64,000 nt of DNA from Gammaproteobacteria bacterium (GTDB taxonomy: Bacteria > Pseudomonadota > Gammaproteobacteria > JAJFKG01). Location of the stretch: assembly GCA_021773335.1 (NCBI GenBank), contig JAJFKG010000047.1, positions 1 through 64,000 of the forward strand. The letters run 5' to 3'. Below the pieces are notes generated by a model. It made no database searches, was not told the origin of the DNA, and was given only the letters and a program-made list of their open reading frames with translations. A program made the translations under genes and the position numbers. Of this stretch, positions 23,245-33,059 are shown one piece after another. Numbering within the stretch: position 1 is the stretch's first letter; every line of letters starts with the position of its first letter.

Positions 23245-25134
23245 TTACACAAGTGACTCAGCTAAATCACCCTTTTTTTCTAGCCACGCACGCCTATCGG
23301 CCGCACGTTTTTTAGCGAGTAACATATCCATTAGACTATGGGTTTTGTCATTAGCCTTAATAGTTAATTGCACTAAGCGGCGCGTGTCAGGATCCATGGT
23401 TGTTTCGCGCAATTGCAGGGGATTCATTTCACCTAAGCCTTTGAAACGCTGCACATTAACTTTAGCTTTCTTTTTCTCGGCAGCAATACGATCCAAGATA
23501 CCTCGTTTTTCCTCATCATCCAAAGCGTAATACACTTCTTTACCGACATCGATGCGATATAGCGGTGGCATTGCCACATAGACATGTCCAGCAGCAACTA
23601 AGGCCTTAAAATGCCGCAAAAATAGCGCACACAATAAAGTGGCGATATGCGCACCATCAGAATCAGCATCCGCAAGTATGCAAATTTTTCCATAACGTAA
23701 ACCAGAAATAGCTTGCACCCCAGGATCAACACCAATAGCCACTGCAATATCATGTACTTCCTGTGAAGCAAGCACTTGGCTGGGATCGACTTCCCATGTA
23801 TTTAAGATCTTCCCGCGTAGTGGCATGATCGCCTGAAAATCACGGCTACGCGCTTGTTTCGCAGAACCACCCGCCGAGTCCCCTTCCACCAAAAACAATT
23901 CGCTATTAGCGGGGTCTTGGCTACTGCAATCGGCTAATTTACCCGGTAAGGCTGGCCCTGAGGTCACTTTTTTGCGCGCGACTTTTTTACCCGCGCGCAA
24001 ACGTTTTTGGGCATTATTCAACGCTAACTCAGCGATCGCTTCACCCACTGCAACGTGCTCATTCAGCCATAGACTAAAGGCATCTTTAACAACTCCCGAG
24101 ACAAATGCTGCACATTGACGTGATGATAAGCGCTCTTTAGTTTGTCCTGAGAATTGTGGATCTAAGAGTTTAACCGACAACACATAACGACATTGTTCCC
24201 AAATATCTTCAGGCGTAAGCTTAACGCCGCGAGGCAATAAATTATGAAACTCACAAAACTCACGTAATGCTTCCAACAAGCCAGTGCGTAAGCCATTGAC
24301 ATGTGTGCCGCCTTGCGCGGTTGGGATCAAATTCACATAACTTTCCGCTAATTGATCGCCGCCCTCCGGTAACCACATCACCACCCAGTCAGCAGTTTCT
24401 TCATTGCCAGTAAAACTCCCCATAAATGGCTCTTCGGGCAGGCTTTCAAAGCCCTGCAAAGTCTGTAACATATAATCTTTTAAGCCATCTTCGTAGCACC
24501 ACTCACTGGTTTTCTTAGTATTTTCATCGTAAAAGGTAATGTGCAAACCCGGGCACAATACTGCTTTAGCGCGCAAAGCATGTTGCAAACGTGTGGCAAC
24601 GAACTTCACTGAATCAAAATACTTGCTATCGGGCCAAAAACGAATTGTCGTACCAGTATTACGCTTGCCTACCTCATCAATAATTTTTAATTTGGTTTTG
24701 CGTTTACCATCAGCAAAAGACATCTGATGAACTTTGCCCTTTTGTCTAATAATCACGTCGAGCTGTTTAGACAAGGCGTTGACAACTGACACCCCCACGC
24801 CATGTAACCCACCAGAGAACTTATAATTTTTATTGCTAAACTTAGCCCCCGCATGGAGACGTGTAAGAATAACTTCAACACCAGAAATCTTTTCACCGGA
24901 ATGTACATCAACCGGCATACCGCGGCCATCATCACTTACTTCTAATGATCCATCTTTGTAAAGAGCAACATCGATCCGTTTGGCAAATCCCGCTAAGGCT
25001 TCATCCACACTATTATCAATGACTTCTTGTGCCAAATGATTTGGGCAACGCGTATCGGTATACATACCGGGGCGCTTTTTTACGGGATCTAAGCCTTTTA
25101 AGACTTCTATCGACTCTGCGGTATAGTCAGTCAT
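23245..25134 (-). CDS. parE: DNA topoisomerase IV subunit B
   Basis: ATPase subunit of topoisomerase IV, which unlinks daughter chromosomes together with ParC (not in the window). 629 residues, normal length. The GHKL ATPase domain shows EVIDNSVDEALAG (Mg-binding Asn), DDGRGMPVDVH and GGLHGVGVSVVNAL. The transducer follows, and then the TOPRIM domain with ELFLVEGDSAGGSAK and ADADSDGAHI. KRFKGLGEMNP-like QRFKGLGEMNPLQL near the C-terminus is standard for the family. It has its own 70-bp upstream gap from the nudix gene. Confidence 0.97.
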   Translation of the reverse strand: MTDYTAESIEVLKGLDPVKKRPGMYTDTRCPNHLAQEVIDNSVDEALAGFAKRIDVALYKDGSLEVSDDGRGMPVDVHSGEKISGVEVILTRLHAGAKFSNKNYKFSGGLHGVGVSVVNALSKQLDVIIRQKGKVHQMSFADGKRKTKLKIIDEVGKRNTGTTIRFWPDSKYFDSVKFVATRLQHALRAKAVLCPGLHITFYDENTKKTSEWCYEDGLKDYMLQTLQGFESLPEEPFMGSFTGNEETADWVVMWLPEGGDQLAESYVNLIPTAQGGTHVNGLRTGLLEALREFCEFHNLLPRGVKLTPEDIWEQCRYVLSVKLLDPQFSGQTKERLSSRQCAAFVSGVVKDAFSLWLNEHVAVGEAIAELALNNAQKRLRAGKKVARKKVTSGPALPGKLADCSSQDPANSELFLVEGDSAGGSAKQARSRDFQAIMPLRGKILNTWEVDPSQVLASQEVHDIAVAIGVDPGVQAISGLRYGKICILADADSDGAHIATLLCALFLRHFKALVAAGHVYVAMPPLYRIDVGKEVYYALDDEEKRGILDRIAAEKKKAKVNVQRFKGLGEMNPLQLRETTMDPDTRRLVQLTIKANDKTHSLMDMLLAKKRAADRRAWLEKKGDLAESLV

Positions 25135-25206
25135 GCAGTTATTCCATAAGAGATTCTTTCTTTAAAAAAGTCGCGCTATTATGCCTATCCGATGCGCCGC
25201 ATGCAA

Positions 25207-25836
25207 TTAGGGTTTACCCCATTGTTGGCGCACTGCGGCCAAATGCAATTGTAACCATTGCATGGCAATGATCGTGGGGGCATTGTTAAGAGCGCCCTGC
25301 GCTAATAAACCAAAGGCGTCTTGCAAAGGAATGCTGTGTACCAGAATATCTTCATCCTCATCATCAAGGCCGTGGATGCCACCAGCATCACTTGCGTCAA
25401 CGCGCCCACAAAATAAACTAACCAGTTCGTCGCAACCGCCAGGTGATGGATAGTAATGACAAATCGGCAGTAAGTCTTTAACCGCTAATCCTGCCTCTTC
25501 TACCGCCTCACGCCGCACCAAATCAGCCTCATCCTCGTCATCGTGGACGATGCCTGCCACAATTTCGAGCATCCAAGGGCTCGCTTTGCGCCGGAGCACA
25601 CCAGTGCGAATTTGTTCAATTAACACGATTTTGTCCAAATTCGGGTCAAAAAGTAATACTGCAGCCGCTTTACCGCGTACCAAAAGATCTCTCTCAAGAA
25701 TTGAACTCCATTGTCCATCAAATTTACGAAAACGATAACGCCATTTTTCAAAACGAAAAAATGCCGCATGCAATAATTCGCTGCCTAGAAATTCAACATC
25801 ATCATGATCACGATCTGATTTATAGCTTGTCACCAC
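25207..25836 (-). CDS. nudF: ADP-ribose pyrophosphatase (NudF-type Nudix hydrolase)
   Basis: A 209-residue Nudix hydrolase of the NudF/TrgB type, splitting ADP-ribose or related nucleoside diphosphate derivatives. The Nudix box is complete: a Gly five residues before E, then seven residues to RREAVEEAGL. The N-terminal part RYRFRKFDGQWSSILERDLLVRGKAAAVLLFD is typical of NudF, and ICHYYPSPGGCDE follows the box as in the family. parE next to nudF is a common gammaproteobacterial arrangement. Confidence 0.93.
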   Translation of the reverse strand: MVTSYKSDRDHDDVEFLGSELLHAAFFRFEKWRYRFRKFDGQWSSILERDLLVRGKAAAVLLFDPNLDKIVLIEQIRTGVLRRKASPWMLEIVAGIVHDDEDEADLVRREAVEEAGLAVKDLLPICHYYPSPGGCDELVSLFCGRVDASDAGGIHGLDDEDEDILVHSIPLQDAFGLLAQGALNNAPTIIAMQWLQLHLAAVRQQWGKP

Positions 25837-25986
25837 GTTACCTTACTGCAAAAAAATCTGGGATATACCTAATATATGACTTGCCTCTGCTGCGTAAAAA
25901 CTTTAACCTTGTGCGCTGGGCAAATGCATCATATCAGTGCCTTACAATAAAGAAAATCAACAGAAAATAAACAGTCAGGGACATGC

Positions 25987-26640
25987 ATGGATATTGAACA
26001 AGCACGCACCAATATGCTGACTCAACAAGTACGTGCTTGGCATGTGCTCGATGATCGCATTCTGGATTTGCTTAAAGAAATTCCACGCGAAGAATTTGTC
26101 CCAACGCAATACCACGATCTCGCTTTCAGCGATATGCACATCCCTATCGGTCATGGTCAAGTCATGATGACACCGGGCGAAGAAGCGCGCGTGCTACAAG
26201 CATTAGATATTCAGGATACTGATAAAGTACTCGAGGTCGGTACTGGTAGTGGCTACATGACTGCCTTAATGGCCAAACAAGCCGACCATGTGTATAGCCT
26301 TGAAATCAACCCAGAACTTGCGACCTTGGCACAACAGAAACTTAGCGAACATGACATCAACAATGCAACCATAGAAGTTGCCAATGGCGCAACTGGCTAT
26401 AAAGTCCAAGCACCCTATGATGCTATTGCAATTACTGGTTCGCTACCCAGCTTAGCGAAAAAATTTCGTAAACAACTAAATATCGGCGGACGCATGTTTG
26501 TCATTCTCGGCCAAGCGCCAACAATGGTTGCCTACGTACTTCGTCGTACGGGTGAAGATCGTTGGGAAGAAGATGCCTTATTTGAAACTGTGTTGCCGCC
26601 ACTACAAGAAGTGCAACAACGCGACCCATTTAAGTTTTAA
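25987..26640 (+). CDS. Pcm-like protein-L-isoaspartate O-methyltransferase family protein
   Basis: A 217-residue SAM-dependent methyltransferase of the PCMT family. The SAM-binding motif I is VLEVGTGSGYMTALMA. REEFVPTQYHDLAFSDMHIPIGHGQVMM covers the substrate-side region, and FVILGQAP the later beta-strand. Members encoded directly upstream of tolC in gammaproteobacteria are annotated as isoaspartate repair enzymes, but activity is not shown for most. It is divergent from nudF and precedes tolC by 9 bp on the same strand. Confidence 0.85.
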   Translation: MDIEQARTNMLTQQVRAWHVLDDRILDLLKEIPREEFVPTQYHDLAFSDMHIPIGHGQVMMTPGEEARVLQALDIQDTDKVLEVGTGSGYMTALMAKQADHVYSLEINPELATLAQQKLSEHDINNATIEVANGATGYKVQAPYDAIAITGSLPSLAKKFRKQLNIGGRMFVILGQAPTMVAYVLRRTGEDRWEEDALFETVLPPLQEVQQRDPFKF

Positions 26641-26649
26641 CGATTTGGA

Positions 26650-28428
26650 ATGAATCAAACAATGAAAAAAACCCTTATCACGACCCTACTCGCATTTGGC
26701 ACACTCTGCACGAGCCAGCTGAGTCAAGCCGAAGATTTGGTACAAGTCTACCAACAAGCATTGACTAGCGATCCACTCTACCAAGCGCAAAAGGCACAAT
26801 ACCGTGCTGATATTGAAGCCTTACCACAAAGCATCGCGGTATTATTACCAGATATTGCCGGTGACGGTGATTACAGCGGTAATTATCAAAAAAACCATGA
26901 AGGTAGCGCGCTAACTGGGGGCGGCAAAGGCACATTTCGCTTTAATTCACGTGGCCTCGGGCTTGATGCTTCGCAATCAATTTTCGATTTTGGCAAATGG
27001 TCTGCGGTAGCGCAAGCACACGCGACCGTGAAAAATGCTGCGGCAATCTTGGAAGCAGACAAACAGGATTTGATGATCCGCGTTTCTACTGCATACTTCA
27101 ATGTCTTAGAAGCACAAGATAATTTAAAATTCGCCGAAGCAGAAAAACGCGCTTTCAAACGTCAATTGGATCAAGCGGAACAAAAATACAAAGTCGGCTT
27201 AAGTGCAATTACTGACGTCTATAATGCGCGCGCAAATTACGATGGCTCAATTGCACAAGTGATCGCAGATCAAAATGATATTAATAACTCAAAAGAATCA
27301 TTACGCAGAATTACCGGCATTTATTACAAACATCTTACCCCATTGGCGAATCGTTTACGTTTAATCACGCCTAAGCCCAATAATGTTGAAGCTTGGGTAG
27401 CAACCGCTAAAAAACAAAACTTCAGCTTGCTGGCCTCTGAATTCGCAGAAGAAGAAGCCAAACAAGAGGTTCATATTGCGCAATCTGGCCATTTACCCAC
27501 GGTTGATGCTGTCGCTGATGCAGGTCGCGATGTGCAGGGTAATAATGGTTTTGGTCGACAAGATACAACATCAGGCACCGTCGGCCTGCAATTGAATATT
27601 CCAATTTTTGAGGGTGGCTTAGTCATGTCGCAAGTGCGTCAAGCCACGGCCGAATATGAAAAGAGCCAAGATGATTATGTGGATAGTTACCGCAGCGTTA
27701 TCAACGATACACGTCAAAGCTTTAATGACGTTGACTCCGGGATTAGCAAGATTCGTGCTGACCGCCAAACAATTGTCTCCTCCCGCAGCTCATTAAATAG
27801 CACTGAAGAAGGCTTCAAGGTTGGTACTCGAACAATTATTGACGTGTTAGACCAACAACAACAATTAACCCAATCGCAACAAATTCATTCACAAGATCAA
27901 TACTCTTACATCATTGATATTTTGAAGCTTAAAGAAGCCGCTGGGACTCTAAATTACAAAGATATTGCTGAAGTAAACACATGGCTAAACCATACAGGTA
28001 AATCAATGCCTCGTCACAAGCGTGGCCGTGCGCGAGTAAAGAAAACCAGTTATCCCGTCAAAGTTGGCGCGCCCAGAAAAGCTTCTGGCAAAACAACACA
28101 AAGTAAGCGACCGACCACGACAAATCATAAACAATCAGCGCAGCAAAAACCCGCCACCGTTGCGCACAAGTCACAACAAGCCGTACTGCCTCCACCGGCA
28201 ACATCAGCAAACGTAAATACCAGTAACAACGTACAATTGGAAAAACCATTTAGCGATGCAACCTCCAACACCGATAATGACATGACAACAAGCAGTGCGA
28301 CGAGGCCCGTTGCCACAGGCAGTACTGGCGCACAGACTGCGATGGCATCCTATGCAGGCACCCAAGTTGCGCAAAACAAATCGCCACAACCTTTACATGG
28401 CCAAGTTGACATTGCTTTAGCTGGGTAA
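26650..28428 (+). CDS. tolC: TolC outer membrane channel protein with long C-terminal extension
   Basis: Trimeric outer-membrane channel for efflux pumps and type I secretion. A signal peptide covers about residues 1-27 (ending SQA before EDLVQVYQQAL). Two outer-membrane-efflux repeats follow, with RVSTAYFNVLEAQDNLKFAEAE and YKVGLSAITDVYNARANYDGS in the first and VGTRTIIDVLDQQQQLTQSQ in the second. The canonical part ends near residue 445. The last ~145 residues are a low-complexity, Lys/Thr/Gln/Ala-rich tail (HKRGRARVKKTS, later NNVQLEKPFSDATSNTDN) not found in standard TolC of about 490 residues. The start could be 26650 or the ATG at 26662 (MKKTLITT); both give a signal peptide. Confidence 0.92.
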   Translation: MNQTMKKTLITTLLAFGTLCTSQLSQAEDLVQVYQQALTSDPLYQAQKAQYRADIEALPQSIAVLLPDIAGDGDYSGNYQKNHEGSALTGGGKGTFRFNSRGLGLDASQSIFDFGKWSAVAQAHATVKNAAAILEADKQDLMIRVSTAYFNVLEAQDNLKFAEAEKRAFKRQLDQAEQKYKVGLSAITDVYNARANYDGSIAQVIADQNDINNSKESLRRITGIYYKHLTPLANRLRLITPKPNNVEAWVATAKKQNFSLLASEFAEEEAKQEVHIAQSGHLPTVDAVADAGRDVQGNNGFGRQDTTSGTVGLQLNIPIFEGGLVMSQVRQATAEYEKSQDDYVDSYRSVINDTRQSFNDVDSGISKIRADRQTIVSSRSSLNSTEEGFKVGTRTIIDVLDQQQQLTQSQQIHSQDQYSYIIDILKLKEAAGTLNYKDIAEVNTWLNHTGKSMPRHKRGRARVKKTSYPVKVGAPRKASGKTTQSKRPTTTNHKQSAQQKPATVAHKSQQAVLPPPATSANVNTSNNVQLEKPFSDATSNTDNDMTTSSATRPVATGSTGAQTAMASYAGTQVAQNKSPQPLHGQVDIALAG

Positions 28429-28445
28429 TTTTTAAGGGTAACTGT

Positions 28446-28496
28446 ATGTTGATACGTCAAGCTCACCCACAAGATGCATTCGTCAAATACTACTAA
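28446..28496 (+). pseudogene. Possible remnant of a GNAT acetyltransferase start
   Basis: A 16-codon frame (MLIRQAHPQDAFVKYY, then stop) resembles the first strand of GNAT N-acetyltransferases (MxIRxAxPxD). Nothing similar follows. Very short, so this may be chance. Confidence 0.2.
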
Positions 28497-28523
28497 GCTA
28501 TTGGCTCAACCAGCTATTCACCA

Positions 28524-29801
28524 CTAGTTTCGTAATGATCGGTCGATCAAATCGAGATGTTTTTGCAAGGCCCCGCGATTATTTTCGACGACCTGCAAAC
28601 CTGCTCTACCTGCTTTTTGACGTGCCGCAGCATCTTGTAATAAAGCGACCACTGCTGTTGCAAGGTGTTGTTCATCAGCTATCTGCTGCGTCGCCCCAAC
28701 CTCAATCAGCATTTGCGTTATTTCTGCAAAATTGAATACATGTGGGCCACACAAACTCGGGATTTCTAAGGCCGCTGGTTCAAGTAAATTATGTCCTCCC
28801 GTAGACACCAGACTGCCGCCAACAAAAGCAACATCGGATGCGGCATAAAACAACATCATTTCACCCATGGTATCACCAAGAAAAACCTGGGTTTGTGTGT
28901 CCGCTTGCGCACCATTACTGCGCCGTGTAATCTTAAAACCGCGACGTTGACATAATTCAGCCACTTTATTAAAACGTTCCGGATGGCGCGGCACAAGGAT
29001 GAGTAAAGTATCAGGCAGCCATTCCCGTACTTTTGCAAAAGCAGTTAAGACCTTTTCATCTTCACCTTCATGTGTACTTGCAGCAATCCAAACGGGACGA
29101 CTGATTGCCCCAGATGTGTCCCATTGACGACGCAATACTTGTCCTGCTTCAGGCACATCAGCCGCAACCTTAAAATCGAACTTAACGCTACCTGTCATAC
29201 TAATGCGAGAGCGATCTAAACCTAAGGCAATATACCGATCGGCTGTCGCCTGATCTTGCGCCGCCATATGCGTAATACAATCCAGCATACCTCGTGTAAT
29301 TGGCTTAATGCGCTGATAGCCTTTTGCAGAACGCGCTGACAAACGCGCATTAGCAACAAATATTGGGATAGTCTGTTGCTGACAAACAGCAAAGATATTC
29401 GGCCATAATTCCGTTTCCATCATGATCGCTAAACGCGGCTGAACCTTACTAATAAAACGTCGTATGGCAGCAGGATAATCATACGGCGCATACACATGAA
29501 AAACTTGATCAGCAAACGCGGCTAACACACGGGCCGATCCCGTAGGCGTGGTCGTCGTCACCGTAATGGGTAACTCCGGATGTTCATTAAGCAAACGCTT
29601 AATCAGTGGCTGTGCCGCGATAAATTCACCCACCGAGACAGTATGCACCCATATGCTTCCTGTTTTCGCTGGTGGTTGAAAAAAACCAAAACGCTCAGCC
29701 CAACGCTTGCGATAATCAGGCGCACGCCGACTGCGCCATAAGAGGCGTATTAAAATAAATGGTATTGCTAGATAAAAACAGACACTGTATATGAAACGCA
29801 C
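28524..29801 (-). CDS. waaA: 3-deoxy-D-manno-octulosonic acid (Kdo) transferase
   Basis: Adds Kdo from CMP-Kdo to lipid IVA at the cytoplasmic face of the inner membrane, starting the LPS inner core. With the GTG start at 29801 (VRFIYSVCFYLAIPFILIRLLW) the protein is 425 residues, the usual length. GAGG precedes that codon, whereas the ATG at 29834 would add 11 residues with no family match. Motifs are YRKRWAERFGFF, WVHTVSVGEFIAAQPLI, MMETELWPN, VWIASTHEGEDE, LLILVPRHPERF, and AFVGGSLVSTGGHNLLEPAA with the glycine-rich donor-binding turn. Ends 95 bp from tolC, convergent with it. Confidence 0.95.
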   Translation of the reverse strand: MRFIYSVCFYLAIPFILIRLLWRSRRAPDYRKRWAERFGFFQPPAKTGSIWVHTVSVGEFIAAQPLIKRLLNEHPELPITVTTTTPTGSARVLAAFADQVFHVYAPYDYPAAIRRFISKVQPRLAIMMETELWPNIFAVCQQQTIPIFVANARLSARSAKGYQRIKPITRGMLDCITHMAAQDQATADRYIALGLDRSRISMTGSVKFDFKVAADVPEAGQVLRRQWDTSGAISRPVWIAASTHEGEDEKVLTAFAKVREWLPDTLLILVPRHPERFNKVAELCQRRGFKITRRSNGAQADTQTQVFLGDTMGEMMLFYAASDVAFVGGSLVSTGGHNLLEPAALEIPSLCGPHVFNFAEITQMLIEVGATQQIADEQHLATAVVALLQDAAARQKAGRAGLQVVENNRGALQKHLDLIDRSLRN

Positions 29802-29892
29802 TGCAAAATCCTCACTGGTGCGCCATTTTCGCATATTTTCTGTAAATAGTAACCATATGTTTTAATATGGAATTTTAGCCACCCCGCCAGAT

Positions 29893-29935
29893 ATGCATTT
29901 TTTGCATTTATAGGAAAAATATGCTATATTTGCAT
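29893..29935 (+). promoter_or_regulatory. Promoter with two ATGCA/TGCAT dyads, likely autoregulatory operator
   Basis: Two similar dyads, ATGCA-N5-TGCAT (29893-29907) and ATGCT-N5-TGCAT (29921-29935), have centres 28 bp apart. A good promoter lies between them: TTGCAT (29902-29907), a 17-bp spacer, and TATATT (29925-29930). The dyads therefore cover the -35 and -10 elements of the XRE-ImmA gene that starts 33 bp on. Binding by the product's own HTH domain is the natural reading (inference). Confidence 0.55.
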
Positions 29936-29967
29936 TAACAAGCAAATTCAGAATGAGGCATGGAACG

Positions 29968-31116
29968 ATGCGCACCCTTGAGACAGCAATCTTGGCGAAA
30001 TTAAAGCAAGCGAGGCTTGCAAAAAATCTCTCGGGCAGCGAAGTCGCTCAGCGCTTAGGTAAAAGTGGTAACTCCTTTATTTCCAGACTCGAGTGTGGCG
30101 AAACCCAGCTAACTATCAACATGCTCAACCAACTCTGTGCCATCTATGAGATAAATCCCATCAGTTTATTTTCCACACATGAAAAAGTAATAACTAATCG
30201 TAAGTTAGGTAAAGGTTTTTTAGAAAATTTAGAGTATCGGAGTGAAACAAAAACATTATCACAACAATCTAAAGATGAAATAAAAAAAATACTTCCAACC
30301 CTAAGAAAACTTGGCAAACTAATGCGGCGTTTAAATGAAACCCCTCTAAGCTTATATGATTTCTATCCACAAGCTGCTGAACAATTAGCGTTGCAAACTA
30401 AGCCTATTGCTATTGCGAAAGGGAAAGAAGCTGCTCTTAAGTTTAGAGAACATTTAAAGCTGGGACTCGCCCCCATTGATGATATTCAGTATTTAATCTG
30501 GCGAATGGCTAAAATACCCATTTGCGGCCTTAAATTAGGAGAAGGCCACTGGGGAATTCGTAGTCAAGATGCCTTCGGTAATCCCTTAATTATCTACTCC
30601 ACAAGTCATTCGATACGTCAACGCAACGTGTTTACCATCGCGCATGAATTAGGGCACCATTTATTCTCACCTGATCAAAGTTTTCTGGACGTTGATAACA
30701 ATAGAATGGACATCCAAGAAAAATTGGCAGATGCCTTTGCGCAAGAATTACTTGTACCATCTAAAGCTTTAAACCGTTATATGGAGGATGAGGGTTTAAC
30801 CTCCATTGAATTGCAGTTAAAACATGTCGTCGACTTATGCCAGCACTTTAGAGTTAGCTATAAAATGATGCTAACCACTTTACAAAACAACAAAAGAATA
30901 ACAAAGCAACAATATGCTGGCTTGTGTCCTAATAACTATTTCCAGGAAATAACGAAGCTTGGCTACACGCCAGAAAAATATATAGCCAAAGATATTAGAC
31001 TAAAATCTCTCTTAGAAAATCTAGTCGCGAGAGGCCTTAGAAAGAAAAAAATTAGCCCGCTATTCGCAGCAGAAACATTAGATCTTACAGAAGATGAAGT
31101 TAGGGCTATTATGTAA
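29968..31116 (+). CDS. XRE-family regulator fused to an ImmA/IrrE (M78) metalloprotease domain
   Basis: A 382-residue protein. The N-terminal helix-turn-helix (residues about 5-60) has LKQARLAKNLSGSEVAQRLGKSGN. The C-terminal ImmA/IrrE zinc peptidase domain has the HELGHH motif within VFTIAHELGHHLFSP and the downstream acidic DIQEKLADAFAQELLVP. Such fusions repress their own or phage/toxin genes and may cleave a partner regulator on stress. The start at 29968 follows GAGG by 8 nt; ATG 29953 has no ribosome binding site. No toxin gene is obvious next to it, only the 28-residue frame at 31118. Promoter dyads suggest autoregulation. Confidence 0.85.
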   Translation: MRTLETAILAKLKQARLAKNLSGSEVAQRLGKSGNSFISRLECGETQLTINMLNQLCAIYEINPISLFSTHEKVITNRKLGKGFLENLEYRSETKTLSQQSKDEIKKILPTLRKLGKLMRRLNETPLSLYDFYPQAAEQLALQTKPIAIAKGKEAALKFREHLKLGLAPIDDIQYLIWRMAKIPICGLKLGEGHWGIRSQDAFGNPLIIYSTSHSIRQRNVFTIAHELGHHLFSPDQSFLDVDNNRMDIQEKLADAFAQELLVPSKALNRYMEDEGLTSIELQLKHVVDLCQHFRVSYKMMLTTLQNNKRITKQQYAGLCPNNYFQEITKLGYTPEKYIAKDIRLKSLLENLVARGLRKKKISPLFAAETLDLTEDEVRAIM

Positions 31117-31117
31117 G

Positions 31118-31204
31118 ATGTTTTTTGATTTCTGCGAAGAAATGCTAAGTAATGGCATCATCAAAGACACTCAGCTAGATACTATTAGGGACATAGTGTC
31201 ATGA
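31118..31204 (+). CDS. Possible 28-aa small protein or gene remnant after the XRE-ImmA gene
   Basis: ATG one base after the stop of the XRE-ImmA gene, coding MFFDFCEEMLSNGIIKDTQL and eight more residues. It has an acidic, helical composition and a codon pattern like its neighbour. XRE-ImmA genes are often followed by a larger partner gene, so this may be the start of a decayed one. No family match. Confidence 0.3.
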   Translation: MFFDFCEEMLSNGIIKDTQLDTIRDIVS

Positions 31205-31233
31205 GCACTGGACAATAATGCACTGCTTCCAAT

Positions 31234-32481
31234 TTATTGTTCACGTGAAGAAGTAAATTCAGGATACGCGGCCATACCATAATCCACCAAATCGAGACCT
31301 ATTGCCTCTTCATCCGTATGCCGGCGTAACCCAATCGCAAAGCGAATAACTAACAATGTTACAAAGCTCGCAACAAAGACCCAGGTAAAAATACTCAACA
31401 TGCCAACTACTTGGATCCCTAGCTGTTGGCTGCGGTGCCACACAGCACCATGCAACGCAGATAGAGCTACATAATTTTGTGAAAAGGGTGCAATTAATAA
31501 TCCCCATATACCACCTATGCCATGCACAGCAATAGCACCGATAGGATCATCAATACGTAGTTTGCTCAGCAATACGATCGCAAATATCACCAATACACCA
31601 GCAACAGCACCTATGCCTAATGCGCCGGTAAAACTCGGTGTGGCCGGCGACGCAGAAATAGCGACTAAACCTGCTAACGCCCCATTTAATAATAAGGTTA
31701 AATCAGTTTTACCAAACATAATACGTGACAATATCATCGCAGCTAATAAGGCACTGGCTGCCGAAGCATTGGTATTAATAAAAACTTCGGCGATTAAATT
31801 CGGCTGCGAAAGAATGCTTAAGAAGGAACCGCCATTGACACCAAAAAACGCGCCCCAAATTAAAAACATCCCCAATACCGATAACGGTAGATTACAACCA
31901 GGCAATGGCTGCACCTTTCCTTTTGTATCATAACGTCCACGCCGCGCTCCTAGCAATAAAACGCCGGCCAGCGATGCAGCCGCAGCAGTAAGGTGTACCA
32001 CCCCCGCACCAGCAACATCAATAAAACCCAAATGTGACAAAAAGCCTTCGCCCCACACCCAATATGCTTGTACAGGATAGATAACACTTGCCACCACTAA
32101 GGCAAAAATCAAAAAAGACCAGAGCTTAATGCGCTCCGCTGTAGCGCCAATCACAATCGAAATGGCAATATTTGCTAACATCAGCTGAAAAAATAATTCC
32201 GCAAGCTTCTCTTTGCCTGGCATAGTAAAACCAATGATATGCAAGTAAGCCGAACTTGTGCCATTAAAGACATAAATTAGCTTATGCCCTAATAATGTGA
32301 ACACGACACAGGTAATCGCAAACACAGCGATGTTCTTTGCCAGAATATCAATCGTACTGCGCGCCTGGACGAGACCAACTTCATAAAGTGTCATACCCGC
32401 GACCATCCACATCACGAGAAGGCCAGACAATAATAAAAATAAAACATCTAATGCATGGCCACTAAAAGCAACGGCTTCCAT
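31234..32481 (-). CDS. amtB: Ammonium transporter
   Basis: A 415-residue inner-membrane Amt/Mep/Rh channel with about eleven helices. Motifs are VMWMVAGMTLYEVGLVQARS near the N-terminus, FVVWGEGFLSHLGFIDVAGAGVVH-type YWVWGEGFLSHLGFIDVAG followed by VVHLTAAAASLAGVLLLG, and DDPIGAIAVHGIGGIWGLL with the channel His. It passes ammonium/ammonia and is gated by the PII protein encoded 85 bp upstream on the same strand (glnK-amtB order). The first helices show no separate cleaved signal peptide. Confidence 0.95.
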   Translation of the reverse strand: MEAVAFSGHALDVLFLLLSGLLVMWMVAGMTLYEVGLVQARSTIDILAKNIAVFAITCVVFTLLGHKLIYVFNGTSSAYLHIIGFTMPGKEKLAELFFQLMLANIAISIVIGATAERIKLWSFLIFALVVASVIYPVQAYWVWGEGFLSHLGFIDVAGAGVVHLTAAAASLAGVLLLGARRGRYDTKGKVQPLPGCNLPLSVLGMFLIWGAFFGVNGGSFLSILSQPNLIAEVFINTNASAASALLAAMILSRIMFGKTDLTLLLNGALAGLVAISASPATPSFTGALGIGAVAGVLVIFAIVLLSKLRIDDPIGAIAVHGIGGIWGLLIAPFSQNYVALSALHGAVWHRSQQLGIQVVGMLSIFTWVFVASFVTLLVIRFAIGLRRHTDEEAIGLDLVDYGMAAYPEFTSSREQ

Positions 32482-32566
32482 TCATTAACTCCTTATTAAT
32501 CCATGGGGCCTATTTAAAATTCGCTAGGCTAAGCGCTAGCCAAGCTAGTAGAATTTTAAAAGGCCC

Positions 32567-32938
<372 letters not shown>

Positions 32939-33059
32939 TTATCCCATATTGTTGTGTTGCACGATAGACTTATGCAACTTATAATTACTCCAATACACTG
33001 TGTGTTAATGGGTGAATGCAGCATTAGCACATGGTCCATTTACTAAAAGAGGCAAAATA

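Noticed and set aside
31517..31933. 138-codon frame antisense to amtB
   Set aside because: Shadow of a strongly conserved ammonium transporter gene; no family match.
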